Shown: positions 1-7,837 of the stretch, in pieces | Layout of the letters: every line of letters starts with the position of its first letter | Numbering within the stretch: position 1 is the first letter of the stretch | NCBI RefSeq assembly: GCF_001421435.1 | Contig: NZ_LMKA01000065.1 | Coordinates: 1 to 46,030, forward strand | DNA from: Chryseobacterium sp. Leaf201 | Lineage (GTDB): Bacteria; Bacteroidota; Bacteroidia; Flavobacteriales; Weeksellaceae | Direction of reading: 5' to 3' | DNA: 46,030 nucleotides | Made by a program: the position numbers and the translations under genes | Notes under the pieces: generated by a model | The model's input: only the letters and a program-made list of their open reading frames with translations | Database searches by the model: none | What the model was told of the DNA's origin: nothing

Positions 1-119
1 GTTATTATTTTATTGGGTTTTTGTTTATAAAATATTTAATTATAAAATATTATGGTATTGCGTATATACCTTTTAGGCATAAAAATGTATTTTTACGTTA
101 AATTCAAAAAGGGTCTTTA

Positions 120-737
120 ATGAACAAGCTTCTGTACATCATCCTGTTCTTCTTTTATCAGATTTTTTACAGTCAGGCATCGGGGAAATCACTGCCGTGC
201 TATGATCTTACAGAAGTTTTAAAGGTAACGCCTACCGCTCTTTATAAACCTCACCTGGACGCTTCGAAAAGATTCGGGGTTAAACTCCTGGAGAACCCGA
301 AAACGGTAACGAAATATATCAACAGCGGGAAACTCCATAAAATAAAAAGTTCAGGAAAAGGATACCGTATTTATAAACTTGATTACAGCAGGCCGTGGAT
401 GGTATCCAAAGCAAAGCTGATACTGGAAAAAATGGGTGCGCGCTTCAGTAAAGAGACCAAAGGCAGTACCTTTACCGTTTCTTCCGTTACCAGGACCCTG
501 GAAGACCAGTGCAGGTTAAGAAAAGTTAATACCAATGCGTCCATGGGGATCAGCTCCCATAATTACGGCAACTCTTTCGATATTTCCTATGTTCGGTTTA
601 ACGATGTTTTGAAGTATAATGCCAGGCTGGAAACAGCTTTGGAAAAGGTTTTAAAATATTATGCCGACGCCGGAAAGATTTATTATATCAAAGAAAAACA
701 GCAGAGCTGCTTTCACATAACCGTAAGAAATTATTAA
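120..737 (+). CDS. Secreted M15-like (DUF5715-type) peptidase-fold protein
   Basis: The 205-residue product begins with a hydrophobic signal peptide (about residues 1-20, ending near SQA). The C-terminal half carries the metal-site pattern of the M15 / D-Ala-D-Ala carboxypeptidase fold: SSHNYGNSFDIS with H147 and D154, and FHITV near the end with H199. Family knowledge puts the Zn ligands at the His and Asp of SxHxxGxAxD and a late His, so a peptidoglycan-directed role in the periplasm is likely but inferred. It resembles proteins annotated DUF5715. The ATG follows an AT-rich leader and no terminator follows the gene. The next gene begins 78 bases downstream. Confidence 0.8.
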   Translation: MNKLLYIILFFFYQIFYSQASGKSLPCYDLTEVLKVTPTALYKPHLDASKRFGVKLLENPKTVTKYINSGKLHKIKSSGKGYRIYKLDYSRPWMVSKAKLILEKMGARFSKETKGSTFTVSSVTRTLEDQCRLRKVNTNASMGISSHNYGNSFDISYVRFNDVLKYNARLETALEKVLKYYADAGKIYYIKEKQQSCFHITVRNY

Positions 738-815
738 TGGGTTTTCAATTGCGCGTGATATACTTGCACAGATAATTTAGTTTACATATTTTTATGCCAC
801 AAAAACCGTGAAAAA

Positions 816-1547
816 ATGAATACACTTAACAGGGAACAATGTGAAATAGCAATTGCAGAATGGACTAACTGCTGTAACAATTATCAAGCTATTAAAAACC
901 TGATTCCTACGAATTATGTTTTTAATTTTGATGCTGATGAGGTTGATTGGATGAAGAAGCTGAACAAAAATACCGACTTCTGTACGCAGATAGGAATTTA
1001 TGAAGACAAGCTGGTGGCAATTCTTTATCCGATGGACGAACGCGGGAGGAAAATTCCTTCGGATAATTATGCGTACAGTTCTCTGAATGAATTGGATAGA
1101 GATCTCAGATTGGTTGAGACCGAAGAGTATACAATCGTGAAAAATGCTATTCTTTCTAAAGACCTTCAGAAAATAGACGGTAATGCCGATATGTATTTTC
1201 CGGTTTCCGGTAAGCCGATGCTGGATCAGGATAAAGCGGTAACGGCAATCGAATCCTGGAGAAATGACGGGATGAGCTGGTTTTTCAGAGAATGTGATGA
1301 GTTTGACGGAAACAGGATTTTTAAAAGATTCTATGTCCCTTCGCGTGATTTGATTCCTTCAAAACCGGGGCTTACGAATATCATCTGTTCATTTGGGCTT
1401 AAATTTTCTGAAGTATATCAGAGAGTACTGCCTACCCTTATTTTTATTTCCTTTTATCAGGATCTTCAAAATACGGGAAGCATTGAAAAAATCTCCAATA
1501 CCTACGACTGGTCAGAACCATGTCCGCCGATATGCAAGTATATGTAA
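816..1547 (+). CDS. Hypothetical protein, 243 aa
   Basis: I do not recognise the family. The product has no signal peptide or membrane segment and looks cytoplasmic and acidic. Both halves start with a similar pattern (AIAEW near residue 13 and AIESW near residue 144) followed by an aromatic-rich stretch, which hints at a diverged internal duplication. The C-terminus has a Cys-Pro cluster (EPCPPICK). It lies 18 bases upstream of a membrane protein that overlaps a histidine kinase, so it may be the first gene of that signalling unit. That link rests only on spacing. Codon use looks like its neighbours. Confidence 0.7.
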   Translation: MNTLNREQCEIAIAEWTNCCNNYQAIKNLIPTNYVFNFDADEVDWMKKLNKNTDFCTQIGIYEDKLVAILYPMDERGRKIPSDNYAYSSLNELDRDLRLVETEEYTIVKNAILSKDLQKIDGNADMYFPVSGKPMLDQDKAVTAIESWRNDGMSWFFRECDEFDGNRIFKRFYVPSRDLIPSKPGLTNIICSFGLKFSEVYQRVLPTLIFISFYQDLQNTGSIEKISNTYDWSEPCPPICKYM

Positions 1548-1565
1548 TTTTTAACCTAAAATATT

Positions 1566-2174
1566 GTGGATGTTTATCAGATAATACTTTATCTCAATAA
1601 TAGCTTACTTGTAATTTGTGCTTTTATAGGGCTCTTAAAGTACAGATCTTTTAAAAATACAGAAAAATGGTATGTATATTATATCATTTTTCTTTTTTTA
1701 ATAGAAGCTGCAGCCAAGATTTCTATTAAATTATTTAATGTGAATGATTTAGGCTTCCTGTTTCCCTATTATGTTGCCGGGGACTTTTTGGTCTTGGGAA
1801 TTCTCTTCATCAGAAAACTGGGCTTGTCCTGGATCTGGTATATCCCGGTTGCACTCCTGGCAGGCTTTTTCCTGCTGGATCTGGGGATTATTCCCAATGA
1901 AGTAAAAAAAGTAATTTCCAACATCATTATCATCTGCTTTGCCGGTTATGCCCTGCTGATGGAAATTAAGAATACCAGGATTGATGACCGGTTTATGCCG
2001 GCAGACAGTCTGATTTTCCTCTATTACGGATTATCGGTTTTCCTTTTTTTCCTCATTCGTCAGCTGCCCAAATTTACTACGGAACAGGTCGAACTTATCT
2101 GGAGCATCAATAATATTCTTTGTGGGTTCCTTTATATATCAATGATTTATACCTTTTTAAAATTAAAGAAATAA
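1566..2174 (+). CDS. Polytopic membrane protein upstream of a histidine kinase
   Basis: The product has 202 residues and about six or seven hydrophobic segments spread along its length, with short charged loops (FKNTEKW near 31, KNTRIDDR near 136). No family is recognised. It starts with GTG (M-D-V-Y), 18 bases after the preceding stop; no in-frame ATG offers a better start because the first occurs past the middle. Its 3' end overlaps the start of the histidine kinase frame. The kinase has only one membrane helix and no obvious sensor domain, so this protein may supply the sensing or membrane module. That is an inference from gene order. Confidence 0.75.
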   Translation: MDVYQIILYLNNSLLVICAFIGLLKYRSFKNTEKWYVYYIIFLFLIEAAAKISIKLFNVNDLGFLFPYYVAGDFLVLGILFIRKLGLSWIWYIPVALLAGFFLLDLGIIPNEVKKVISNIIIICFAGYALLMEIKNTRIDDRFMPADSLIFLYYGLSVFLFFLIRQLPKFTTEQVELIWSINNILCGFLYISMIYTFLKLKK

Positions 2175-2953
2175 CATTAAATATCACCTTTTTCATCGCA
2201 CTGATTGCCGTACTGGTAATCATCATGTCTTTTATTCTTTTAGCGTACAGAAGCTTTATCCAAAGAATTATCAGGGAAAAGAATGCACAGTATGAAGCAG
2301 AAGTCCTGCATCAGAAAAAGCTGGCCCTGGAAAATATCAAGGCTCAGGAATCCGAAAGAAAAAGAATTGCGGTAATGATTCATGATGACATAGGGAACCG
2401 CCTGAATATCCTTTCCTTATGGCTGAATAACCTGGATACAAAAGGAGATGAGCTGATTAAGAAAAATATAACGACGCAGATGTCTTCCCTGATAGATTCC
2501 GCAAGAAGCATTTCGCATTCCCTGTATCCCGTGAACCTGGAAGCTGTAGGATTGGTATTGTATATAGAAGAGCTGATTGCCAACCTGTCCGGAAGAATCA
2601 ACATCTCACTGACGGTAAGCCCGAAATTCCAGAAGAAAAATATCTTTATAGAAGTACAGCTCTACAGGATCATTCAGGAATTCACCACCAATGTACTGAA
2701 GCATTCTGAAGCATCAAAAGTCCGGATCTATATTAAAGATTATAAAGATTACCTCGGAGTAGTTATTTCAGATAACGGCCAGAGTTTTGAATACGAAGAA
2801 GTGAAAAAAGGGATGGGGATAAAGAACATCGAATCCAGAATAAAATCTATGAATGCGGCCCACAAATGGAAAAATGTTTTAAATGAAGGCAGCCGTTTAA
2901 TTATTAAAATTCCATACAACAATGAATTTCCAGATCAAAATAGCACTGATTGA
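2120..2953 (+). CDS. Sensor histidine kinase (HisKA_3 / NarX-LiaS type)
   Basis: Membrane histidine kinase of the two-component class that phosphorylates NarL-type regulators. One transmembrane helix lies at about residues 20-43, followed by a short coiled linker. The dimerisation and phosphoacceptor box ERKRIAVMIHDDIGNRLNIL has its His at residue 88. The HATPase_c domain shows an N-box (TTNVLKHSE), the DNG motif and GMGIKNIESR. There is no extracellular or PAS sensor domain. The start is uncertain: TTG at 2120 is the only usual start before the helix, the next ATG (2225) falls inside the helix, and a rare ATA/ATT start near 2162-2171 is possible. It overlaps the downstream regulator by 32 bases. 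Confidence 0.9.
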   Translation: MWVPLYINDLYLFKIKEITLNITFFIALIAVLVIIMSFILLAYRSFIQRIIREKNAQYEAEVLHQKKLALENIKAQESERKRIAVMIHDDIGNRLNILSLWLNNLDTKGDELIKKNITTQMSSLIDSARSISHSLYPVNLEAVGLVLYIEELIANLSGRINISLTVSPKFQKKNIFIEVQLYRIIQEFTTNVLKHSEASKVRIYIKDYKDYLGVVISDNGQSFEYEEVKKGMGIKNIESRIKSMNAAHKWKNVLNEGSRLIIKIPYNNEFPDQNSTD

Positions 2954-3599
2954 TGACGAACAGCTGATCGTTGAAGGTGTAAAAATGTTACTGTCATCCG
3001 AGCAGAACATTACTGTCGGTTTCACGTCCAACAACGGGCCGGACTTTTTGCAGACTCTGGAGAATACGCCCAGAGAAGATTTTCCTGATATTGCGCTGGT
3101 GGATGTTCAGATGCAGCCCATGAACGGTTTTGAACTGGTTGAAATCCTTAAAGAGAAATATCCGGACCTTAAGATCATCATCCTTTCCTCACACTACAAA
3201 ACGACAATCCTGGGGTATATGGTAAAGCTGGGCGTATCTGCTTTCCTGCCCAAAAACTCGAACCGCAATGCTTTTATAGAAGCCATTACCATGGTTTACA
3301 AAAACGGGATCTTCTTTACGCCCGAAGATCACCAGATGATCTTTTCCTATATGAACAGCCCTACCAAAAAAAGGACGCTTTTTGATATGGACGACGAACT
3401 TTCCGACCGTGAAAAGGACGTTGTAAAGCTGATCTGCCAGGAACATACCAACAATGAGATAGCAGAAAAATTATTTATAAGCCCCAGAACCGTAGAAAGC
3501 CACAGGCAGCGGATTGTTGAAAAGATTGGGGCTAAAAATACCGTCGGAATTGTAATTTATGCCATCATCAATAATATATATTCCTTAGATAAAATTTGA
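2922..3599 (+). CDS. Response regulator transcription factor, NarL/LuxR family
   Basis: Cytoplasmic DNA-binding response regulator of 225 residues. The receiver domain (about 1-125) shows the acidic pair D11/D12, phosphoacceptor D61 in LVDVQM, the LSS switch near 88-90 and the conserved K111 in FLPKN. The LuxR helix-turn-helix (about 160-222) reads LSDREKDVVKLI...EIAEKLFISPRTVESHRQRI, a canonical match. It starts inside the kinase gene (32-base overlap), implying translational coupling and a cognate pair. A strong intrinsic terminator follows immediately, so this is the last gene of the unit. Its targets cannot be read from the sequence. Confidence 0.95.
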   Translation: MNFQIKIALIDDEQLIVEGVKMLLSSEQNITVGFTSNNGPDFLQTLENTPREDFPDIALVDVQMQPMNGFELVEILKEKYPDLKIIILSSHYKTTILGYMVKLGVSAFLPKNSNRNAFIEAITMVYKNGIFFTPEDHQMIFSYMNSPTKKRTLFDMDDELSDREKDVVKLICQEHTNNEIAEKLFISPRTVESHRQRIVEKIGAKNTVGIVIYAIINNIYSLDKI

Positions 3600-3624
3600 T
3601 TCCGTAGAAATACGGAATTTTTTA
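3599..3624 (+). terminator. Intrinsic terminator after the response regulator
   Basis: A perfect 8-bp stem ATTCCGTA/TACGGAAT with a GAAA tetraloop and a following T run. It begins on the last base of the stop codon. Confidence 0.9.
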
Positions 3625-3733
3625 TTTGGTACTTTCTACGCTATCATCCTGATTTTTTTCACCGTTACTTTGAGGAATTCATTTAATAAGCATATAACTA
3701 TTGATGAAGATTAAAGATAAAGCCACAAAGTAG

Positions 3734-5077
3734 ATGAAAAACAGTATCATCACGGTCGGAATTTTCTTCGACGGAACCGGAAATAACGGGATCAACGCAA
3801 CAGCTTCCCGCAAGCCTCAGACCAATAATGAAAGTTATTATGGCAATACCACCAATATCTATAAGATGTTTGGGCTTTTTGACGGTGATGAGAAAATATA
3901 TGTTGAAGGAATCGGGACGGTAACACATCAGGAAGACAGCGATTTTGCCATGGCTACCTGCCGAAATCCCGGGAAATCCCAGGGTTATTCTTCCGATGAT
4001 AAGCTGGACAGAGCCTTTTCGTTTCTTGAAAAAATAACCGCTGATAAAAACAGGAGCTATGAACTGTATGTGTATGGATTCAGCAGAGGCGCTATGCTGG
4101 CAAGGCATTTCTGCCATGAGCTGCTGAAGCCGGAGCCGGCCATTCAGGCGGATATTACAATAAAATTTCTTGGGGTTTTTGATACGGTAGAGTCTTCTGC
4201 GTTCAGTGAATATAACCTTACTCTTTTACCGGGAATACAAAGGGCACTCCATCTGTGTGCGGTTAATGAGTGCCGGTATTTTTTCCCGTTAACCGGATTT
4301 TTTGAAGAATCCCGGGAACTGGCGGATACAAAATATGAAAGAAAAAATGCCGTGTGGAAGGAGATTTTTGTTCCTGGAGCTCATGCCGATGTAGGCGGAG
4401 GCTATTTAGGCGGTTCAGAATCTGTATACATTTCACCGGATTTTATCAGTAAAGATGATCTGGTTTCCTATATAGAAAATATCAGGGAAACAGCGGCCGA
4501 TAGAGATGGGAACAGCGTCTGGGATCATCTTTCAGAGCATATAAATGTAGAACAGGGAGATGTTTTTTACCAGGCATATCTTGAACGGGATCTGGTTTAC
4601 AGTGAAATGTCAAGGATCTACGGAAGGTTAATGCTGAAAGAATCTAACTTTGACCGACAGGTCTTTTCCACTGATTTCAGCGAGTCTGATTTTTTAATAG
4701 ATCCGAAGAAACACCCGTACCTCGCAGAACTCTGTCATGCCTCGGAGGCTTATGCAGAACATCTTTACCCGGAACTGAAACCGGAATACAATTATGAAAA
4801 ACTGATGGATTATATACATATTTCGGCTAATTTCGGTTTGTTCCATGCCGGACTCATCTATTCCAAAGCCGGAGCCCATGCAGAATTCATCAACAACGGA
4901 CTGAACGTGCCTACCCATTCCAATAGCCAGTTCAGTACAGACCAGACAAAATTACGCTCAGAAATACATCATGTGGAAAATTCTGTGGTAGATTATGCAT
5001 ATGGCATGAATACTCCGAATAATGATAATTGGAGCCGTACGATATTGATTAAAGAAAACCTTTATAACAAATGTTAG
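3734..5077 (+). CDS. DUF2235 / T6SS phospholipase Tle1-like catalytic domain protein
   Basis: Predicted alpha/beta hydrolase of 447 residues without a signal peptide. Family landmarks are clear: FFDGTGNN (11-18), nucleophile elbow YGFSRGA with S117, GVFDTV with D150, and the His motif PGAHADVGGGY with H217. The Ser-Asp-His triad is therefore intact. Known relatives include type VI secretion phospholipase effectors (Tle1), but many DUF2235 proteins are uncharacterised. No VgrG, Hcp, PAAR or immunity-like gene lies nearby: the flanks are a two-component system and an ABC-F protein, both separated from it by terminators. It is therefore a single-gene unit. The ATG follows GTAG, with no clear Shine-Dalgarno sequence. 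Confidence 0.85.
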   Translation: MKNSIITVGIFFDGTGNNGINATASRKPQTNNESYYGNTTNIYKMFGLFDGDEKIYVEGIGTVTHQEDSDFAMATCRNPGKSQGYSSDDKLDRAFSFLEKITADKNRSYELYVYGFSRGAMLARHFCHELLKPEPAIQADITIKFLGVFDTVESSAFSEYNLTLLPGIQRALHLCAVNECRYFFPLTGFFEESRELADTKYERKNAVWKEIFVPGAHADVGGGYLGGSESVYISPDFISKDDLVSYIENIRETAADRDGNSVWDHLSEHINVEQGDVFYQAYLERDLVYSEMSRIYGRLMLKESNFDRQVFSTDFSESDFLIDPKKHPYLAELCHASEAYAEHLYPELKPEYNYEKLMDYIHISANFGLFHAGLIYSKAGAHAEFINNGLNVPTHSNSQFSTDQTKLRSEIHHVENSVVDYAYGMNTPNNDNWSRTILIKENLYNKC

Positions 5078-5105
5078 TACTTTTTCAGTTTTAAATTTAG
5101 GTGTG

Positions 5106-5134
5106 GAGCTGTCTTTAATAGGCAGCTCTTTTTT
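5106..5134 (+). terminator. Intrinsic terminator after the DUF2235 gene
   Basis: An 8-bp stem GAGCTGTC/GGCAGCTC (one G-U pair) with a 7-base loop and a T6 run. Confidence 0.9.
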
Positions 5135-5197
5135 ATTCTTAACATTAATTCTGATCCGATCGCTGATCTTAATGCCTGCGATTCATTTCTTTTTGCG

Positions 5198-5205
5198 TAT
5201 TTTTG
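5198..5205 (+). promoter_or_regulatory. Bacteroidota -7 box (TATTTTTG) for the ABC-F gene
   Basis: TAnnTTTG match about 50 bases before the ATG at 5257. A CTG (near the -33 TTG) lies exactly 19 bases upstream of it. Confidence 0.5.
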
Positions 5206-5256
5206 CGCCTTGAAATATTCAATAGACATTATTCACTTTTAATTATTCATTTACAC

Positions 5257-7185
5257 ATGCTTTCGGTTCAAGGTTTAGGATTACATCATTCGGGAAATTA
5301 TCTTTTTCAAAACGTGAATTTCACGATCAAAAAAGATGATAAAATTGGATTGGTCGGTAAAAACGGTGCCGGGAAATCCACTTTATTGAAAATGCTTTCC
5401 GGAGAAATTACGTTTTACGAAGGAAGTGTGGTCCCGGAAGGGAACGTCACGATTGGATTCCTTAAGCAGGACCTTGATTTTGTGAAAGGAAGAACGGTCT
5501 GGAACGAAACCATGCAGGCTTTTGAACAGATCAATGCATGGAAAGAAGAACTGGAAGAGATCAATCATCAGATGACGGTAAGGACTGACTATGAAAGTGA
5601 TTCTTATACGGATCTGATCAACAGAATGACTGACCTGAATGATCTCCTCATGCATCACGATGCCTATAATCTGGAAGGGGATATCGAAAAAGTACTGTTC
5701 GGTTTAGGCTTTAAAGCGGATGATTTCCATAAAATCACCGACGAGTTTTCCGGAGGATGGAGAATGAGGATCGAACTGGCAAAACTGCTGCTTCAGAAAA
5801 ATGATTTGATGCTTCTCGATGAGCCTACCAATCACCTCGATATGGAATCCATCATCTGGCTGGAAAACTTTCTGAAAGACTATCCCGGGGCTATCCTTCT
5901 GGTAAGTCACGACAAACAGTTTATGACGGCCGTCTGCAACCGTACTTTTGATGTGAATAACAGGAAAGTGGATGATTATAAAGCCAATTATTCCAAATAT
6001 CTCATAATGCGAGAAGACCGCCGCGAAAAACTGATTCAGGCAAAAAAGAATCAGGATGCGGAAATCAAGCAGATGGAAGACAACATCAATAAGTTCCGTG
6101 CCAGTGCCACTAAAGCCTCTTTTGCCCAGTCTTTAATTAAAAAACTTGATAAAATCGATCGTATTGAGGTAGATAATGAAGATGTTTCAAAATTCAATAT
6201 CCGTTTCGTTCAGTCTGTGGTTCCCGGAAAAGTAATCTTCGAGGCTGAAAACCTGGGGAAAGCTTACGGGCAGAAACAGATTTTTGATGATGTGGATTTT
6301 ATTGTTCAGCGGGGTGACAGGATTGCGCTTCTGGGGCAGAATGGTCAGGGTAAAACAACATTGGCGAAGATTCTTGCCGGAGATATTAAAGATTATTCCG
6401 GAAACTGGAATTTAGGCCATAACGTAAATATCGGTTATTTTGCACAGAACCAGGAGGAAGTTTTAACACCTAATAAAACCGTTCAGGAAGAAGCCGAAGA
6501 TGCAGCAACCGAAGAAACAAGACCCAGGGTAAGGGATCTGTTAGGATCTTTCCTGTTTCAGGGTGAAGCGGTAAACAAGAAAACAAAAGTACTTTCCGGA
6601 GGGGAAAGAAACCGTCTGGCCTTATGTAAGCTGCTTTTACGTCCGTTCAATACGCTGATTATGGATGAGCCTACCAATCACCTGGATATTCAGTCTAAGG
6701 AAATCATCAAGCTGGCACTTCAGAAATTTGAAGGTACGCTAATTGTAATTTCTCACGACAGGGAATTTTTGCAGGGCCTTTGTGACAAGATTTATGAATT
6801 CCGTGACGGGCATATGAAAGAGTTCCTGGGTGACATCAATGAATATCTTGAATTCAGACAAAAAGAAAGCATCAGGGAAATTTCTGCTGAGAAAGCAAAA
6901 CTTCGCGGTGATGAACCGAAAATTGAGGTTAAAAAAGCAGAGAAGCCAGCGGAAAATAACAGCCCGTCTTCCGTAATCGTCAGCAAAGAACAGAAAAACA
7001 TCCAGAATAAGATTAAAAAAGTAGAAGAACAGATTTCTGAACTTGAAACAAAGATAGAACAGATGGAAGCTTCATTTACCAAAGAAAACCCTTCTGATGG
7101 AACCCTTGAAGCTTACAATAAAGCGAAAGAAGAGCTGGATGTGGCTTTACAGGAATGGGAATACTTAGGGACCCAGCTGGTTTAA
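5257..7185 (+). CDS. ABC-F family ATP-binding cassette protein
   Basis: Soluble duplicated ATPase (642 residues from this ATG) of the ABC-F class, which acts on ribosomes as translation factors or protects them from antibiotics. The first cassette has Walker A GKNGAGKST (34-42), signature FSGGWRMR and Walker B LMLLDEPTNHLD. The second has GQNGQGKT, LSGGERNRL and LIMDEPTNHLD. Between them is the charged linker typical of the family (around YLIMREDRREKL), and the C-terminus is a Lys/Glu-rich coiled coil as in Uup/YdiF-type members. There are no membrane segments. A TTG start 54 bases earlier is in frame but lies in the promoter box, so the ATG is preferred. The exact subfamily is not resolved. 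Confidence 0.93.
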   Translation: MLSVQGLGLHHSGNYLFQNVNFTIKKDDKIGLVGKNGAGKSTLLKMLSGEITFYEGSVVPEGNVTIGFLKQDLDFVKGRTVWNETMQAFEQINAWKEELEEINHQMTVRTDYESDSYTDLINRMTDLNDLLMHHDAYNLEGDIEKVLFGLGFKADDFHKITDEFSGGWRMRIELAKLLLQKNDLMLLDEPTNHLDMESIIWLENFLKDYPGAILLVSHDKQFMTAVCNRTFDVNNRKVDDYKANYSKYLIMREDRREKLIQAKKNQDAEIKQMEDNINKFRASATKASFAQSLIKKLDKIDRIEVDNEDVSKFNIRFVQSVVPGKVIFEAENLGKAYGQKQIFDDVDFIVQRGDRIALLGQNGQGKTTLAKILAGDIKDYSGNWNLGHNVNIGYFAQNQEEVLTPNKTVQEEAEDAATEETRPRVRDLLGSFLFQGEAVNKKTKVLSGGERNRLALCKLLLRPFNTLIMDEPTNHLDIQSKEIIKLALQKFEGTLIVISHDREFLQGLCDKIYEFRDGHMKEFLGDINEYLEFRQKESIREISAEKAKLRGDEPKIEVKKAEKPAENNSPSSVIVSKEQKNIQNKIKKVEEQISELETKIEQMEASFTKENPSDGTLEAYNKAKEELDVALQEWEYLGTQLV

Positions 7186-7260
7186 TTTTCTGATAATAAA
7201 TTATTTATTATTGAATCCTGTAACAAAGCACATATCTTTACAACATATTACAGATAATTT

Positions 7261-7297
7261 AAAAGCACATTTTAAGCAAACTTTAATGTGCTTTTTT
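7261..7297 (+). terminator. Intrinsic terminator after the ABC-F gene
   Basis: A perfect 11-bp stem AAAAGCACATT/AATGTGCTTTT, about 13-base loop, and a T6 run. It sits just upstream of the promoter box of the next gene. Confidence 0.88.
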
Positions 7298-7309
7298 AAA
7301 TTATTTTTA

Positions 7310-7317
7310 TAATTTTG
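7310..7317 (+). promoter_or_regulatory. -7 box (TAATTTTG) 4 bases before the ATG at 7322
   Basis: Exact TAnnTTTG match, then ATCC and the ATG. This leaves no room for a ribosome binding site and predicts a leaderless or nearly leaderless mRNA. The -33 region coincides with the previous terminator and shows no TTG. Confidence 0.5.
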
Positions 7318-7321
7318 ATCC

Positions 7322-7678
7322 ATGGTTTTTAAAGAAAGCAGAAATCTGAAAAGTTTTATTTCCAAGCTCCTGTTTGGGATCTACTTTCTGGCGCTGTTTT
7401 CCCAAAGTTTTCACCACCACGACTCAACCGATACTTTTAAGGTTTTCAACCTGAAAAAAACGGAAAGTAAGATGGCGGAAAATACAGCAAAAGAAAAAGC
7501 CGGCGACTGTCTGGCCTGTCATTTTCTGGCCACCGGACATACTTTGGTTCCTGAAGAATTCAGTTTTTCCTTTGAAAGCGATACGCATGAAGTAAAACAG
7601 ATTATTGCAGTTCAGGAAAAAGTCTGGTCGCAGACCAAATTCACCTTTCAGCTTCGGGGTCCTCCCTCCGTTTCATAG
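7322..7678 (+). CDS. Small secreted His/Cys protein (DUF2946-like), metal-uptake cluster
   Basis: The 118-residue product has an N-terminal hydrophobic segment (about 14-30), probably a signal peptide or anchor. It is followed directly by HHHD (31-34) and, later, by a CLACH motif (C63, C66, H67) with H73 close by. These look like metal ligands. CxxCH is also the haem c motif, but one site in a small protein with further histidines fits metal binding as well. The C-terminus ends RGPPSVS, similar to the RxPP ends of DUF2946-type proteins. It precedes a TonB-dependent receptor and a lipoprotein, suggesting a role in metal import. The function is inferred. Confidence 0.7.
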   Translation: MVFKESRNLKSFISKLLFGIYFLALFSQSFHHHDSTDTFKVFNLKKTESKMAENTAKEKAGDCLACHFLATGHTLVPEEFSFSFESDTHEVKQIIAVQEKVWSQTKFTFQLRGPPSVS

Positions 7679-7802
7679 TTTATAGATTCTTCGGATTATA
7701 CTGATGTTTTGAGTCATGGTTTCATTACCATCGGCCATTATATTGACACACGTACATTATGCTGTGTGGAAAATAATCCATTCACTAATTTTTTACGGAA
7801 AA

Positions 7803-7818
7803 GTACTTTATAAAGTAC
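7803..7818. promoter_or_regulatory. 16-bp perfect palindrome, candidate operator before the TonB receptor
   Basis: GTACTTTATAAAGTAC is its own reverse complement and ends 19 bases before the ATG at 7838. It could be an operator or a hairpin at the start region. The regulator is unknown. Confidence 0.45.
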
Positions 7819-7837
7819 GCCATCAATCTATTTAACA

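Noticed and set aside
3523..3540. GATTGGGGCTAAAA, similar to the end of the intergenic repeat at 19.6 kb
   Set aside because: It is within the conserved LuxR helix-turn-helix coding region; no other part of the element is present.
5203..5256. TTG start extending the ABC-F protein by 18 residues
   Set aside because: Lies in the TATTTTTG promoter box and adds sequence not found in the family.
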